A stretch of 41,438 nucleotides of DNA from a virus (IMGVR_UViG_3300028590_000045:1-41438), one strand, 5' to 3'. Positions 1 through 6,092 are shown, numbered from the stretch's first letter. Program-made: numbers and translations. The notes: generated from the letters alone by a model not told the origin.

Positions 1-539
1 GGCGTCGCCGCCGCCGGCGCCGTCGCCTCCGCCGCCTCCGCCTCCGCCGTCGCCGCCTCCGCCTCCGCCGTCGCCGCCTCCGCCGCCAAGATGCCGCGGC
101 CCGTTTCGAGAGCGGTGATGACGCCGTTGCATGCATCGACGACCTTCTGCCAGTAAGCGGGCTTCGGATCGGGCTGAACAGGTTCGGCGCTCGCAAGTGC
201 CTGCCTGATGCCGGCGATCATGAAACCGGTGCGAACGCGCTCCCACGCACCATCGTCAAGCGCATGCCAGCGACGTGCCCGAGAGATAAGCTCTCCGCTG
301 AACCACGGAACGTCGCTCTTGGCGATCCCGTCGTCGAGCGTTGGCACCAATTCGGCGAGCCACCGGGGCATGAGATCGGCCGGGCAGTTCGACGCCGAAT
401 TGATATCGGGACCGAACGCGGCAAGGGCGCAAACGAGTTCGCGACCGTCGACGTTCTTGCGCCACGAGCCTTGAATAATCCGGCCTTCAGCGTGCGCCTG
501 TTCGGCAAGTTCGATACGGGCGAGAGGTGTTAGCAGCAT
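1..539 (-). CDS. Ala-rich repeat phage protein, 5' part (gene crosses the contig ends)
   Basis: The ATG at 539-537 is preceded by ACGGAGAACACCG, the ribosome-site pattern used throughout this genome. The frame is open to base 1. Through the 126-bp end overlap it continues in the same frame at the right end and stops at 40975, giving about 286 residues in all. Residues 1 to about 150, encoded here, form a non-repetitive domain with Cys/Trp-containing segments such as VCALAAFGPD, CPADLMPRWLAEL and TLDDG. Similar N-terminal domains occur, from memory, in phage proteins of unknown function that carry Ala-rich repeats. After GRGILAAE the repeats begin. The gene follows the palindromic element at 576-589 and heads the leftward operon with the RuvC-like and DpdA genes. 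Function unknown. Confidence 0.75.
   Translation of the reverse strand, partial: MLLTPLARIELAEQAHAEGRIIQGSWRKNVDGRELVCALAAFGPDINSASNCPADLMPRWLAELVPTLDDGIAKSDVPWFSGELISRARRWHALDDGAWERVRTGFMIAGIRQALASAEPVQPDPKPAYWQKVVDACNGVITALETGRGILAAEAATAEAEAATAEAEAAEATAPAAAT
17..142. repeat. Left copy of 126-bp terminal overlap
   Basis: Bases 17-142 are identical to 41313-41438 by eye. Before base 17 the match to the corresponding right-hand bases continues with four mismatches in 16 bases (2, 13, 14, 16). The simplest reading is a circular or circularly permuted genome assembled with an end overlap, giving a unit of about 41,312 bp. A true short direct terminal repeat is the alternative. Most of the overlap lies in a low-complexity GCC/TCC/GTC tract, so the exact unit length is uncertain. 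Confidence 0.9.
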
Positions 540-575
540 CGGTGTTCTCCGTTCCAACAATGACGGAGACGAGCA

Positions 576-589
576 CTAACCTGTTATGC
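576..589 (-). promoter_or_regulatory. Palindromic element TAAC-CT-GTTA + TGC
   Basis: CTAACCTGTTATGC on the + strand, read as GCATAACAGGTTAG toward the gene. It ends 37 bases before the ATG at 539. Near-identical elements precede the genes starting at 36336, 30806 and 4239, and another lies at 3955-3968. The inverted TAAC/GTTA halves suggest a dimeric DNA-binding protein; CATAAC could also serve as a promoter -10 box. Role is inferred. Confidence 0.55.
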
Positions 590-634
590 CAGACATGGCA
601 AGGGCCGCCGATCGGAAAAACGATCGACGGCCCT
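587..634. terminator. Tandem hairpins between leftward gene blocks
   Basis: TGCCA-GACA-TGGCA (587-600) is immediately followed by a longer hairpin. AGGGCCGCCGATCG (601-614) pairs with CGATCGACGGCCCT (621-634) with one mismatch across a GAAAAA loop. It separates the gene ending at 664 from the one starting at 539. No clear T tract follows on either strand, so it may terminate weakly, process mRNA or insulate the next promoter rather than act as a classical intrinsic terminator. Confidence 0.5.
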
Positions 635-663
635 AAAGCCCCATGATTGCGGATAGGCGATAC

Positions 664-1362
664 CTAGTCGAGTTCGCCAACCGCGACGGCGAGATCGCGA
701 TCCAGATCGGCCAGGAGTAGGAGGCGGTCGGCAATGTCGGCGCGGATCGTCGCCACCTGTTGAGGGGTGAGCTTTTCGGGCAGGCGGCCGGCGGCGTATG
801 CCTGCACCGTCGCGCGGCTCATGCCGAGCATGCCCGACGTCTCGCGATCCGTCGCGCCCGTAGCCTCCTTGAAGCGCCCGAGAAACGACGCGCCCGGATC
901 GGACGTCACGCCATGCCGGAGGCGGGGCGCTTCAGTACCGGGTAAAATTGGCGCTGCGGCCGCCGTGGGGGCCGTTTCGGGCTTCGGGGGTGCGACGGGT
1001 GCCGGAACGGCTTCAGGGGCCGTGGCGGGCGTCTCTGCCCGCCGTTGCGCCCCGCACGTCATGCAACGGCCGTTGCCCGCGATCGGCTGATCGCCGTTGC
1101 AAGGCGGGCCGTCCGCGTTCAGGCGGCACGGCTCTAGCCCCGTGGCCTGTTCGGCGATTGCCAGCCGTTCCCGCGCCAGCGCTTCGGCGAACTCCCCTGC
1201 TTCGGCAAGCTCGATCGCGAGGGCGACGTCTAGCGGATCGTCGCTAGGGGTGTTGAACCCGCCTAGCAGGCGCGCCGCTTCCTCTTCCTGCTCTTCGCGG
1301 CTCATAAGCCGGAACGTGGGATCGGCGGCCAGGGCGGCCCCTGCGGCTTCAGGCGTCATCAT
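664..1362 (-). CDS. Putative HTH regulator with Cys cluster
   Basis: 232 residues. The first ATG of an ATG-ATG pair (1362) is chosen; GAGGAACAGACCG lies just upstream. Residues 1-75 are acidic and helical. A Cys cluster follows (PCRLNADGPPC, then CMTCG), which could bind a metal. A Pro/Ala-rich linker leads to a C-terminal helix-turn-helix-like segment (TDRETSGMLGMSRATVQAYA). It overlaps the upstream 53-residue gene by 14 bases. As one of few candidate DNA-binding proteins here, it could read the palindromic elements, but that is inference. I do not recognise the whole protein. Confidence 0.65.
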   Translation of the reverse strand: MMTPEAAGAALAADPTFRLMSREEQEEEAARLLGGFNTPSDDPLDVALAIELAEAGEFAEALARERLAIAEQATGLEPCRLNADGPPCNGDQPIAGNGRCMTCGAQRRAETPATAPEAVPAPVAPPKPETAPTAAAAPILPGTEAPRLRHGVTSDPGASFLGRFKEATGATDRETSGMLGMSRATVQAYAAGRLPEKLTPQQVATIRADIADRLLLLADLDRDLAVAVGELD

Positions 1363-1510
1363 CGGTCTGTTCCTCTTCGGTGAATAGCTCGACGATACGC
1401 GGCCAGGCGGCGCGCACGTCGCGTTGAATGCTCCAGACGGCCAGCGCGAGCCCGCCCAACATCAGGGCGCGCACGACGATCGTCACGACCGCGGCGGCTT
1501 CGGGGCTCAT
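1349..1510 (-). CDS. Small single-pass membrane protein
   Basis: 53 residues from the ATG at 1510, whose A is shared with the TGA of the upstream 46-residue gene (ATGA coupling). A hydrophobic segment at about residues 7-25 (AAVVTIVVRALMLGGLALAV) is followed by a polar, acidic tail ending EEEQTDDDA. The longer upstream frame lacks a ribosome site and would overlap the neighbour. Function unknown; a one-span inner-membrane protein is the likely product. Confidence 0.6.
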   Translation of the reverse strand: MSPEAAAVVTIVVRALMLGGLALAVWSIQRDVRAAWPRIVELFTEEEQTDDDA

Positions 1511-1647
1511 GCCCGGCCGCCGGTGCGACGCTCGCGCAGGGCGCGGCGGCTGTTCGCATCGATCCGGGCAAGCCGGCGCGCCTCGTCGCGGGCGGCGACG
1601 TGGGCGCAATGGTTGCCGTCGAAATAGGCGGCTTCAGCGTAGATCAT
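1507..1647 (-). CDS. Small basic hypothetical protein
   Basis: 46 residues, starting MIYAEAAYFDG and ending with an Arg-rich stretch (RRALRERRTGGRA). The ATG at 1647 has the genome's recurrent ribosome site (GAACGGAGAAACGAACC) directly upstream. Its TGA overlaps the next ATG. No family recognised. It is probably translated, given the strong start signal and coupling. Confidence 0.6.
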   Translation of the reverse strand: MIYAEAAYFDGNHCAHVAARDEARRLARIDANSRRALRERRTGGRA

Positions 1648-1682
1648 GGTTCGTTTCTCCGTTCAGGCATGGTGCCATCATA

Positions 1683-1730
1683 GCCCCGGCTGCGCATCGG
1701 CCGCCCCGGCTGCGCATCGGCCGCCGGGGC
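1683..1730. repeat. 20-bp tandem duplication forming alternative hairpins
   Basis: GCCCCGGCTGCGCATCGGCC occurs twice back to back (1683-1702 and 1703-1722) and is followed by GCCGGGGC, the reverse complement of each copy's first eight bases. Either copy can therefore pair with 1723-1730. It lies in the non-coding gap between the genes ending at 1740 and starting at 1647, where it could attenuate or process the leftward transcript. Confidence 0.6.
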
Positions 1731-1739
1731 TTAGGGGCG

Positions 1740-2162
1740 TCACGCGAGATACACCGCGCCGTCATCGCCGATGTAGGGGTCAAACGACGGAAACGCGGTG
1801 CCATGCCCGACGCGGGCGGTAAGGCGCTCACCTGCTTCACCGATGCCGCGATCCCAAAACCCGACGCCATGCCCGACGCGGGTTAGGTAAAAATCCGCGC
1901 CAGCCTGATCGCGGCCGTAGAGTACGCCCATGTCGTGCGCTGCGGTGAGATCGTTAGCGGCTTCGCGCTGGAAACGCTCGGCATCGGCGCGCATCTGATC
2001 GAATGTAACATCGGGAACGGTGTAGATCGTGCCGCAGTCGCGGGGCTCGCGATCCTCACTGCACGCTTCGTCATTCTCGCGCGCCTGCACGTCTTCAAGC
2101 ATGGTGGCGATGTAGGACTGAAGGAAGAAGTCGCGGGCGAAAAGGGCTGCACGGTCGGTCAT
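1740..2162 (-). CDS. Conserved phage hypothetical protein
   Basis: 140 residues; ATG at 2162 after GCAACGGAGAATTTGCT. The C-terminal half has the pattern FYLTRVGHGVGFWDRG...RVGHGTAF...DPYIGDDGAVYL, which I recognise as a small phage protein family without known function. The RVGHG segment is duplicated, and so is its DNA: CCATGCCCGACGCGGG occurs at 1801-1816 and 1867-1882, 66 bp apart and in frame. Typical family members have one such segment as far as I recall, so the second may be a recent in-frame duplication. Confidence 0.7.
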   Translation of the reverse strand: MTDRAALFARDFFLQSYIATMLEDVQARENDEACSEDREPRDCGTIYTVPDVTFDQMRADAERFQREAANDLTAAHDMGVLYGRDQAGADFYLTRVGHGVGFWDRGIGEAGERLTARVGHGTAFPSFDPYIGDDGAVYLA

Positions 2163-2194
2163 AGCAAATTCTCCGTTGCGTAGCAGGGTTGATA

Positions 2195-2563
2195 TCAGAT
2201 GACGTTGGCGAGCGTGAAGCCTGCGGCTTCAAGGCGCGACGTGTAGCGCGCGCCGTCGTCGCGGGTGCTGAAGGCGGAAAGCAATGCGGCCAGGGCTGCG
2301 CGCCCTTCGTCGTCGCGTTCGTTTGCCTTGTCGAGCCGCAGCTTTGCAACGGCCGCCTCAACCGCGGCGCTCGCCTTGTCATAGCCGTAACCGGTGGCGC
2401 GGCCGCTCGCCATCTCAACGCCCCACACCTGCACATAGGCCGTCGCGGCCGCGCCGAACTTGATAACGATCCGGCCGGCAACCTTGCCGTTGAGGATCAG
2501 CGCCGATGCGCTGAAGCTGTTGGTCGCCTTGTCGAACGCGGCGTAGATATCGGGCTTGCTCAT
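2195..2563 (-). CDS. Conserved phage hypothetical protein
   Basis: 122 residues; ATG at 2563 with GCAACGGAGATGAGACA upstream. Features include NSFSASALILNGKVAGRI near the N-terminus and MASGRATGYGYDKASAAV in the middle, a pattern I associate with small phage and prophage proteins of unknown role. No membrane segment or catalytic motif is visible. It lies in the leftward early block between two other small genes. Confidence 0.65.
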   Translation of the reverse strand: MSKPDIYAAFDKATNSFSASALILNGKVAGRIVIKFGAAATAYVQVWGVEMASGRATGYGYDKASAAVEAAVAKLRLDKANERDDEGRAALAALLSAFSTRDDGARYTSRLEAAGFTLANVI

Positions 2564-2659
2564 TGTCTCATCTCCGTTGCGGCTTCAGTGCCGATGCAAG
2601 GGCAATAGCAAAACTGCTACAGGGCTGTCAACGGCCGTGTAGCAAAAATGTTCAGCGCC

Positions 2660-3049
2660 TTAAAACAGCGATGCCGGATCAACCTCGTAGGGGTGGCGCT
2701 CGCCAAGCAGATAGAGCGTGTAGCGGTTGCGCGGGCCGCTTGGAAATCCAAGGGACCGCCGGGGCGAGGCTTTGCGGCATGACGGGCAACGGCGCATGAA
2801 GCCCTTGAAGTCCGCGCCGCTCACCTGCTCGAACAGCGCGGCGCACTGCCCGCATTCGCTCTGCCACGTCATGAGCGTGCCGGCGCTGCCGTCGCGGCGG
2901 GTGTGATCGTCAACGGCCAGGAGCTTGTGAACGGCAACTAGCACACGCTCGCGGCATCGGCCCGTATCGGCTTTGCGGTCTATTACGAGGCGCGACCCTA
3001 CCTCGACGGCTTCAGGGTCGAAGCGCAAATACGGCATGATCTCGGGCAT
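2660..3049 (-). CDS. Small zinc-ribbon-like protein ending in DPASLF
   Basis: 129 residues. The ATG at 3049 is preferred over 3085 because GAACGGAGAAACAGCC lies directly before it. A CGQC...CPSC pair (CGQCAALF, then RRCPSCRKA) suggests a four-Cys zinc site in the second half. The C-terminus is VDPASLF, the same end as the small terminase and nearly that of the DUF2815 protein, written with different codons. It is the first leftward gene after the divergent control region. Function unknown; nucleic-acid binding is plausible. Confidence 0.65.
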   Translation of the reverse strand: MPEIMPYLRFDPEAVEVGSRLVIDRKADTGRCRERVLVAVHKLLAVDDHTRRDGSAGTLMTWQSECGQCAALFEQVSGADFKGFMRRCPSCRKASPRRSLGFPSGPRNRYTLYLLGERHPYEVDPASLF

Positions 3050-3442
3050 GGCTGTTTCTCCGTTCAAGTTAAGCGCCCGTTTCATACAATGCCGATGCGC
3101 GGTTTCATAGTATATATTCCTTCCAGAGCCGGGGGGCTTACCACCACCCCGTCACGCTGTCGCGCGCCGTGCCGGTAATCCCGCGCGGGCGTTCTGGCAG
3201 TAGTAATCGGTAACGGGTGGTAAAACGTAAAATCACCATGCCAGATTGCTACGCGGCTTTGAGGTGTCGCGCTCCCGGCCTCCCGATCGTTCGACGTGGC
3301 CGCTGAAGGATCAATAGGTGCAAAAACCTAATCGCCTCAACGGGTTAGCGGCTTCAGCCCCCGTTTACGGTGTTATGTCCGTTTGACTTTGGCGGCGTTC
3401 AGGGACGTTCCTTATCGCCCATAGCAGCCATGAGCGCACGAA
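3050..3442. promoter_or_regulatory. Divergent intergenic control region (about 390 bp)
   Basis: This is the only long non-coding stretch, and leftward and rightward genes both start from it. Visible structure: two direct copies of GTTTCATA (3079-3086, 3102-3109) 23 bp apart next to the AT-rich TATATATT at about 3111-3118; a loose inverted repeat TTACCACC...(3138) / GGTGGTAA (3216); a TAGGT/ACCTA hairpin (3315-3330); AACGGG (3339-3344) paired with CCCGTT (3360-3365); and TTGACT at 3383. It likely holds divergent promoters and perhaps an origin. I could not define a convincing -10/-35 pair for either direction. Confidence 0.6.
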
Positions 3443-4201
3443 ATGTCGACCGAAAAGCCTGATAGCAGCCCTGCTAGCCTGTTCCGCACCGGATATCAGC
3501 CGGAACGCCACGCCAACCGCCGGCGCACCGGCAGTCGTGCCAAGCTCGCAAAGCGCTTCTTTGAAGACACCTACGCCGCATGGGAGGAACAGGGGGAAAG
3601 CGCCCTAGCCCGCGCCGCCTTCCACGATCCTATGGGCTTCGTCTCAATGGTGGCCCGCCTCATGCCGCAGAAGATCGAGGTTAGCACCCCTACGGATGGC
3701 ATGAGCGATGAGCGTCTAGCAGAAATGCTAGAGGTAGCGGAACGCATGGCGGCGATAAGGGCAGGCCAGGTGATCGACGCTACGCCGTTGCGTGTAGCAG
3801 CCCTGCCATTGGCGCACGAGCCCGCCGACGAAAACGCCCTCTGCACCGATGCGGCCGAAGAGGGGGGTGGGGGGCCGGATCGCGCGCACCTCCTTGGGGG
3901 AGTAAATACCTCATCCGCACTTCGGCCGCCGCGGGCCGATACACCCGTAGCAGAGCATAACGTGTTAAACGTAGCAGACGCGCCACGGGCAGACCTCGAT
4001 ACGATCAGAGAGCGCGTGAGGGCTCTCCCTCCCCTTAGCGGCCAAAAAGCTACAGAGGCCGAGACGTCAGTAGCAGAAACGCCATCGCTGCCGTATCCAG
4101 TGGGGCGGCCGTTCGCGAAGCCCGATCACGTCGTCGAGCGCGAGAACCGTCGCCGCATCGCCGAAGCTGAAGACGACATTGACCCGGCGAGCCTGTTCTA
4201 G
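3443..4201 (+). CDS. Terminase small subunit
   Basis: 252 residues. The N-terminal third (RTGYQPERHANRRRTGSRAKLAKRFFEDTY...HDPMGFVSMVARLMPQKIEV, about residues 15-83) resembles phage small terminases that bind DNA and recruit the large subunit. Position upstream of the large terminase supports this. The rest looks like a disordered linker with unusual DNA: repeated GTA-GCA codons, a G6TG6 run and a palindromic element. PASLF occurs at residues 10-14 and again as the C-terminal DPASLF. No good ribosome site precedes 3443. A ten-codon ORF starts at 3431 in another frame and could be a leader. Confidence 0.75.
   Translation: MSTEKPDSSPASLFRTGYQPERHANRRRTGSRAKLAKRFFEDTYAAWEEQGESALARAAFHDPMGFVSMVARLMPQKIEVSTPTDGMSDERLAEMLEVAERMAAIRAGQVIDATPLRVAALPLAHEPADENALCTDAAEEGGGGPDRAHLLGGVNTSSALRPPRADTPVAEHNVLNVADAPRADLDTIRERVRALPPLSGQKATEAETSVAETPSLPYPVGRPFAKPDHVVERENRRRIAEAEDDIDPASLF
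3955..3968 (+). promoter_or_regulatory. Palindromic element copy inside small terminase gene
   Basis: GCATAACGTGTTAA matches the GCATAAC-NN-GTTAG element in the rightward orientation. It lies within the linker-coding part of the small terminase gene, about 230 bp before the copy at 4201. It may be a second operator or a chance match; the GTA/GCA-rich context around it is itself unusual. Confidence 0.35.
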
Positions 4202-4214
4202 CATAACAAGCTAG
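4201..4214 (+). promoter_or_regulatory. Palindromic element / candidate promoter for terminase block
   Basis: GCATAACAAGCTAG begins on the last base of the small terminase stop codon and ends 25 bases before the ATG at 4239. TTGACC at 4179-4184 lies 17 bases before CATAAC, so a sigma70-type promoter with CATAAC as -10 is possible here. It matches the elements at 576, 30833 and 36369. Confidence 0.5.
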
Positions 4215-4238
4215 ACGCCGATCCTGCGGAGAACCGAC

Positions 4239-4394
4239 ATGCGTGCAGCCCTGGCCGTAGCGGCCGCCATCCTGATCCCCGCCGTGGTGATCCTGTTCTT
4301 CGCGTGGCTCGCGACCCGGCAGGGGTTGCCGTGCATCTGCGAAGACGCTGACGATTGCACCTGCGGCGGTGCGTGGGGCGGGAGGAAGCAGTGA
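4239..4394 (+). CDS. Tiny membrane protein with Cys-rich tail
   Basis: 51 residues. ATG at 4239 follows CTGCGGAGAACCGAC, the genome's usual ribosome-site pattern. An N-terminal hydrophobic span (ALAVAAAILIPAVVILFFAW) is followed by a short tail with four Cys (CICEDADDCTC) and a basic end. Its stop overlaps the GTG of the next small gene. Function unknown. Location just ahead of the large terminase and the candidate promoter suggests co-expression with packaging genes. Confidence 0.65.
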   Translation: MRAALAVAAAILIPAVVILFFAWLATRQGLPCICEDADDCTCGGAWGGRKQ

Positions 4395-4516
4395 GGGCCG
4401 AGCACTTCGTCATCCTTGGCGCGTTGATCTGCGTCGCCCCTGTCGTCTTCGGCCTGATCGTCGCGAAGTGGGATCGGGCGTGGAGCCGCGCGTCGCGACC
4501 GGGGAAGCTGCGTTGA
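4391..4516 (+). CDS. Tiny membrane protein
   Basis: 41 residues. The GTG at 4391 overlaps the upstream TGA (GTGA), and its own TGA overlaps the TTG chosen for the large terminase (TTGA), so it sits in a translationally coupled chain. It is almost entirely one hydrophobic span (FVILGALICVAPVVFGLIVA) followed by a basic WDRAWSRASRPGKLR tail. GGAGGAAGCA just before 4391 is a good ribosome site. Function unknown. Confidence 0.6.
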   Translation: MRAEHFVILGALICVAPVVFGLIVAKWDRAWSRASRPGKLR

Positions 4517-5997
4517 GCGAAGAGCAGATCACGGTTCCGGGCGCGCAGGCCACGGCCGAAGAGTGGGCGGTGTTCGAGGCGCGGCTGCGGAAGGAGCAGG
4601 AGCGCCGGATCGCCGTCAACCGGCTGGCGCACTACAAGCCCTATGCCAAGCAGCGCGAGTTCCACACCGCCGGATCGCTGCCGGTCTATGAGCGCCTGTT
4701 CATGGCGGGCAATCAGCTTGGCAAGACCTTCGCCGGCGCGGCCGAGACGTCGTTCCACCTCACCGGCCGCTACCCCGATTGGTGGCAGGGCCGCCGATGG
4801 GATCGGCCCATCACCGCGATCGGCGGATCGGAGAGCAGCGAACTCACCCGCGACGGCATGCAGCGCTTGCTCGTCGGGCCGCCCAAGATCGAGGCCGATT
4901 GGGGCACCGGCTATATCCCGAAGGATTGCGTGCTGGACTGGAGCCGGAAGAACGGCGTGGCCGACGCGCTCGACAGCGTAACGGTCAAGCACGTCAACGG
5001 CGGCGCGTCGACCTTCAGCTTCAAGTCCTACGATCAGGGTCGCGCGAAGTGGCAGGCCAACACCGTCGATTGGGTGTGGTTCGACGAAGAGCCGCCGCAG
5101 GACGTCTATTCGGAGGGCATCACCCGCACCACCGCAACCGGCGGGTCGTCGATCATGACGTTCACGCCGCTGCTTGGCATGAGCCAAGTCGTGCGCCGCT
5201 TCCTGTCCGAGAAGGACGAACACCGCCGCGTCACGACGATGACGATCAACGACGCCGAGCACATCAGCGCCGAAGAGCGCGAGCGCATCATCGCTCGCTA
5301 CCCTGAGCATGAACGCGAAGCCCGCGCGATGGGCGTGCCGATCTTGGGCTCGGGCGTCATCTTCCCGATCGCCGACAGCCGCATCCTCATCCCGCCGTTC
5401 AGCGTGCCGACGCACTGGCCGGGCATAAACGGGATCGACTTCGGGTGGGATCACCCGACAGCCGCGGCGCAGCTTCGGTGGGATCGCGATAACGACATCG
5501 TTTATCTCGTGCGCGAGCACCGGCTGTCGAAAGCAACACCTAAGCAGCATGTCGCGACGATCGGCGACGAACGCTCGTGGGGCAACTACCCGTGGGCGTA
5601 CCCCCACGACGGCGAGGTGTCCGACAAGGGCACCGGCGTCGCGCTCGCCAGGCAATATAAGACCGCAGGGCTCAACATGCTCGGCGAGCACGCCACCAAC
5701 GCGGACGGATCGAACAGCGTCGAAGCCGCGGTGCTCGACATGCTGGAGCGCATGAACGACGGCCGGTGGCGCGTCTTCGACGGGGTATGCCCGCTATGGA
5801 TGGAAGAGAAGCGGCTGTATCACCGCGACGAGGGCAAGATCGTCAAGGAATACGACGATCTGATCTCGGCTTCCCGCTACGCCATGATGATGCTACGACA
5901 TGCGCGGATCAACCGCGCAAGGTTCGACCGCTTCGGTTTCGACAGCCGCGGCGGCCCCGGCCGGATCGCGATAGGAACAGGCGAGGCGAACTGGTGA
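4513..5997 (+). CDS. Terminase large subunit
   Basis: 494 residues from the TTG at 4513; the longer frame from 4369 would cover the two tiny genes. The ATPase has Walker A GNQLGKT (residues 66-72) and Walker B VDWVWFDEEPP. The C-terminal nuclease shows GIDFGWDHP and a later PHDG with acidic residues, the RNase H-like metal site of phage terminases. It pumps DNA into the prohead through the portal and cuts concatemers. The family fits T7-like and related podovirus terminases. Confidence 0.93.
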   Translation: MSEEQITVPGAQATAEEWAVFEARLRKEQERRIAVNRLAHYKPYAKQREFHTAGSLPVYERLFMAGNQLGKTFAGAAETSFHLTGRYPDWWQGRRWDRPITAIGGSESSELTRDGMQRLLVGPPKIEADWGTGYIPKDCVLDWSRKNGVADALDSVTVKHVNGGASTFSFKSYDQGRAKWQANTVDWVWFDEEPPQDVYSEGITRTTATGGSSIMTFTPLLGMSQVVRRFLSEKDEHRRVTTMTINDAEHISAEERERIIARYPEHEREARAMGVPILGSGVIFPIADSRILIPPFSVPTHWPGINGIDFGWDHPTAAAQLRWDRDNDIVYLVREHRLSKATPKQHVATIGDERSWGNYPWAYPHDGEVSDKGTGVALARQYKTAGLNMLGEHATNADGSNSVEAAVLDMLERMNDGRWRVFDGVCPLWMEEKRLYHRDEGKIVKEYDDLISASRYAMMMLRHARINRARFDRFGFDSRGGPGRIAIGTGEANW

Positions 5998-6092
5998 GCG
6001 GTCTTCCTTCAGTCGCGGAGATTGGTGTTTACTTTGCAGGACGGCCGGTGCGCGGCTATGGTCGCGGTTACCGGTCCCTCGGCGGGTTTTAA
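5994..6092 (+). CDS. Possible 32-residue protein
   Basis: The GTG at 5994 overlaps the large terminase stop (GTGA). The product would start MSGLPSVAEIGVYFAGRPVRG and end in a Gly/Arg/Tyr-rich tail. Coupling and the absence of another function for this gap favour translation, but it is very short, has no strong ribosome site of its own and matches no family I know. Confidence 0.4.
   Translation: MSGLPSVAEIGVYFAGRPVRGYGRGYRSLGGF

Noticed and set aside
3383-3411. TTGACT as the -35 of a rightward promoter
   Set aside because: No reasonable -10 lies 16-19 bases downstream; kept only as part of the general control region.
4369-4512. Earlier start for the large terminase
   Set aside because: The extra 48 residues are Arg-rich shadow of the two small membrane genes. 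The TTG at 4513 is coupled to the upstream stop and begins the ordered N-terminus.
4198-5691. Minus-strand frame of 497 codons under the large terminase
   Set aside because: The terminase frame has Walker and nuclease motifs; this frame has none and crosses the two tiny genes.
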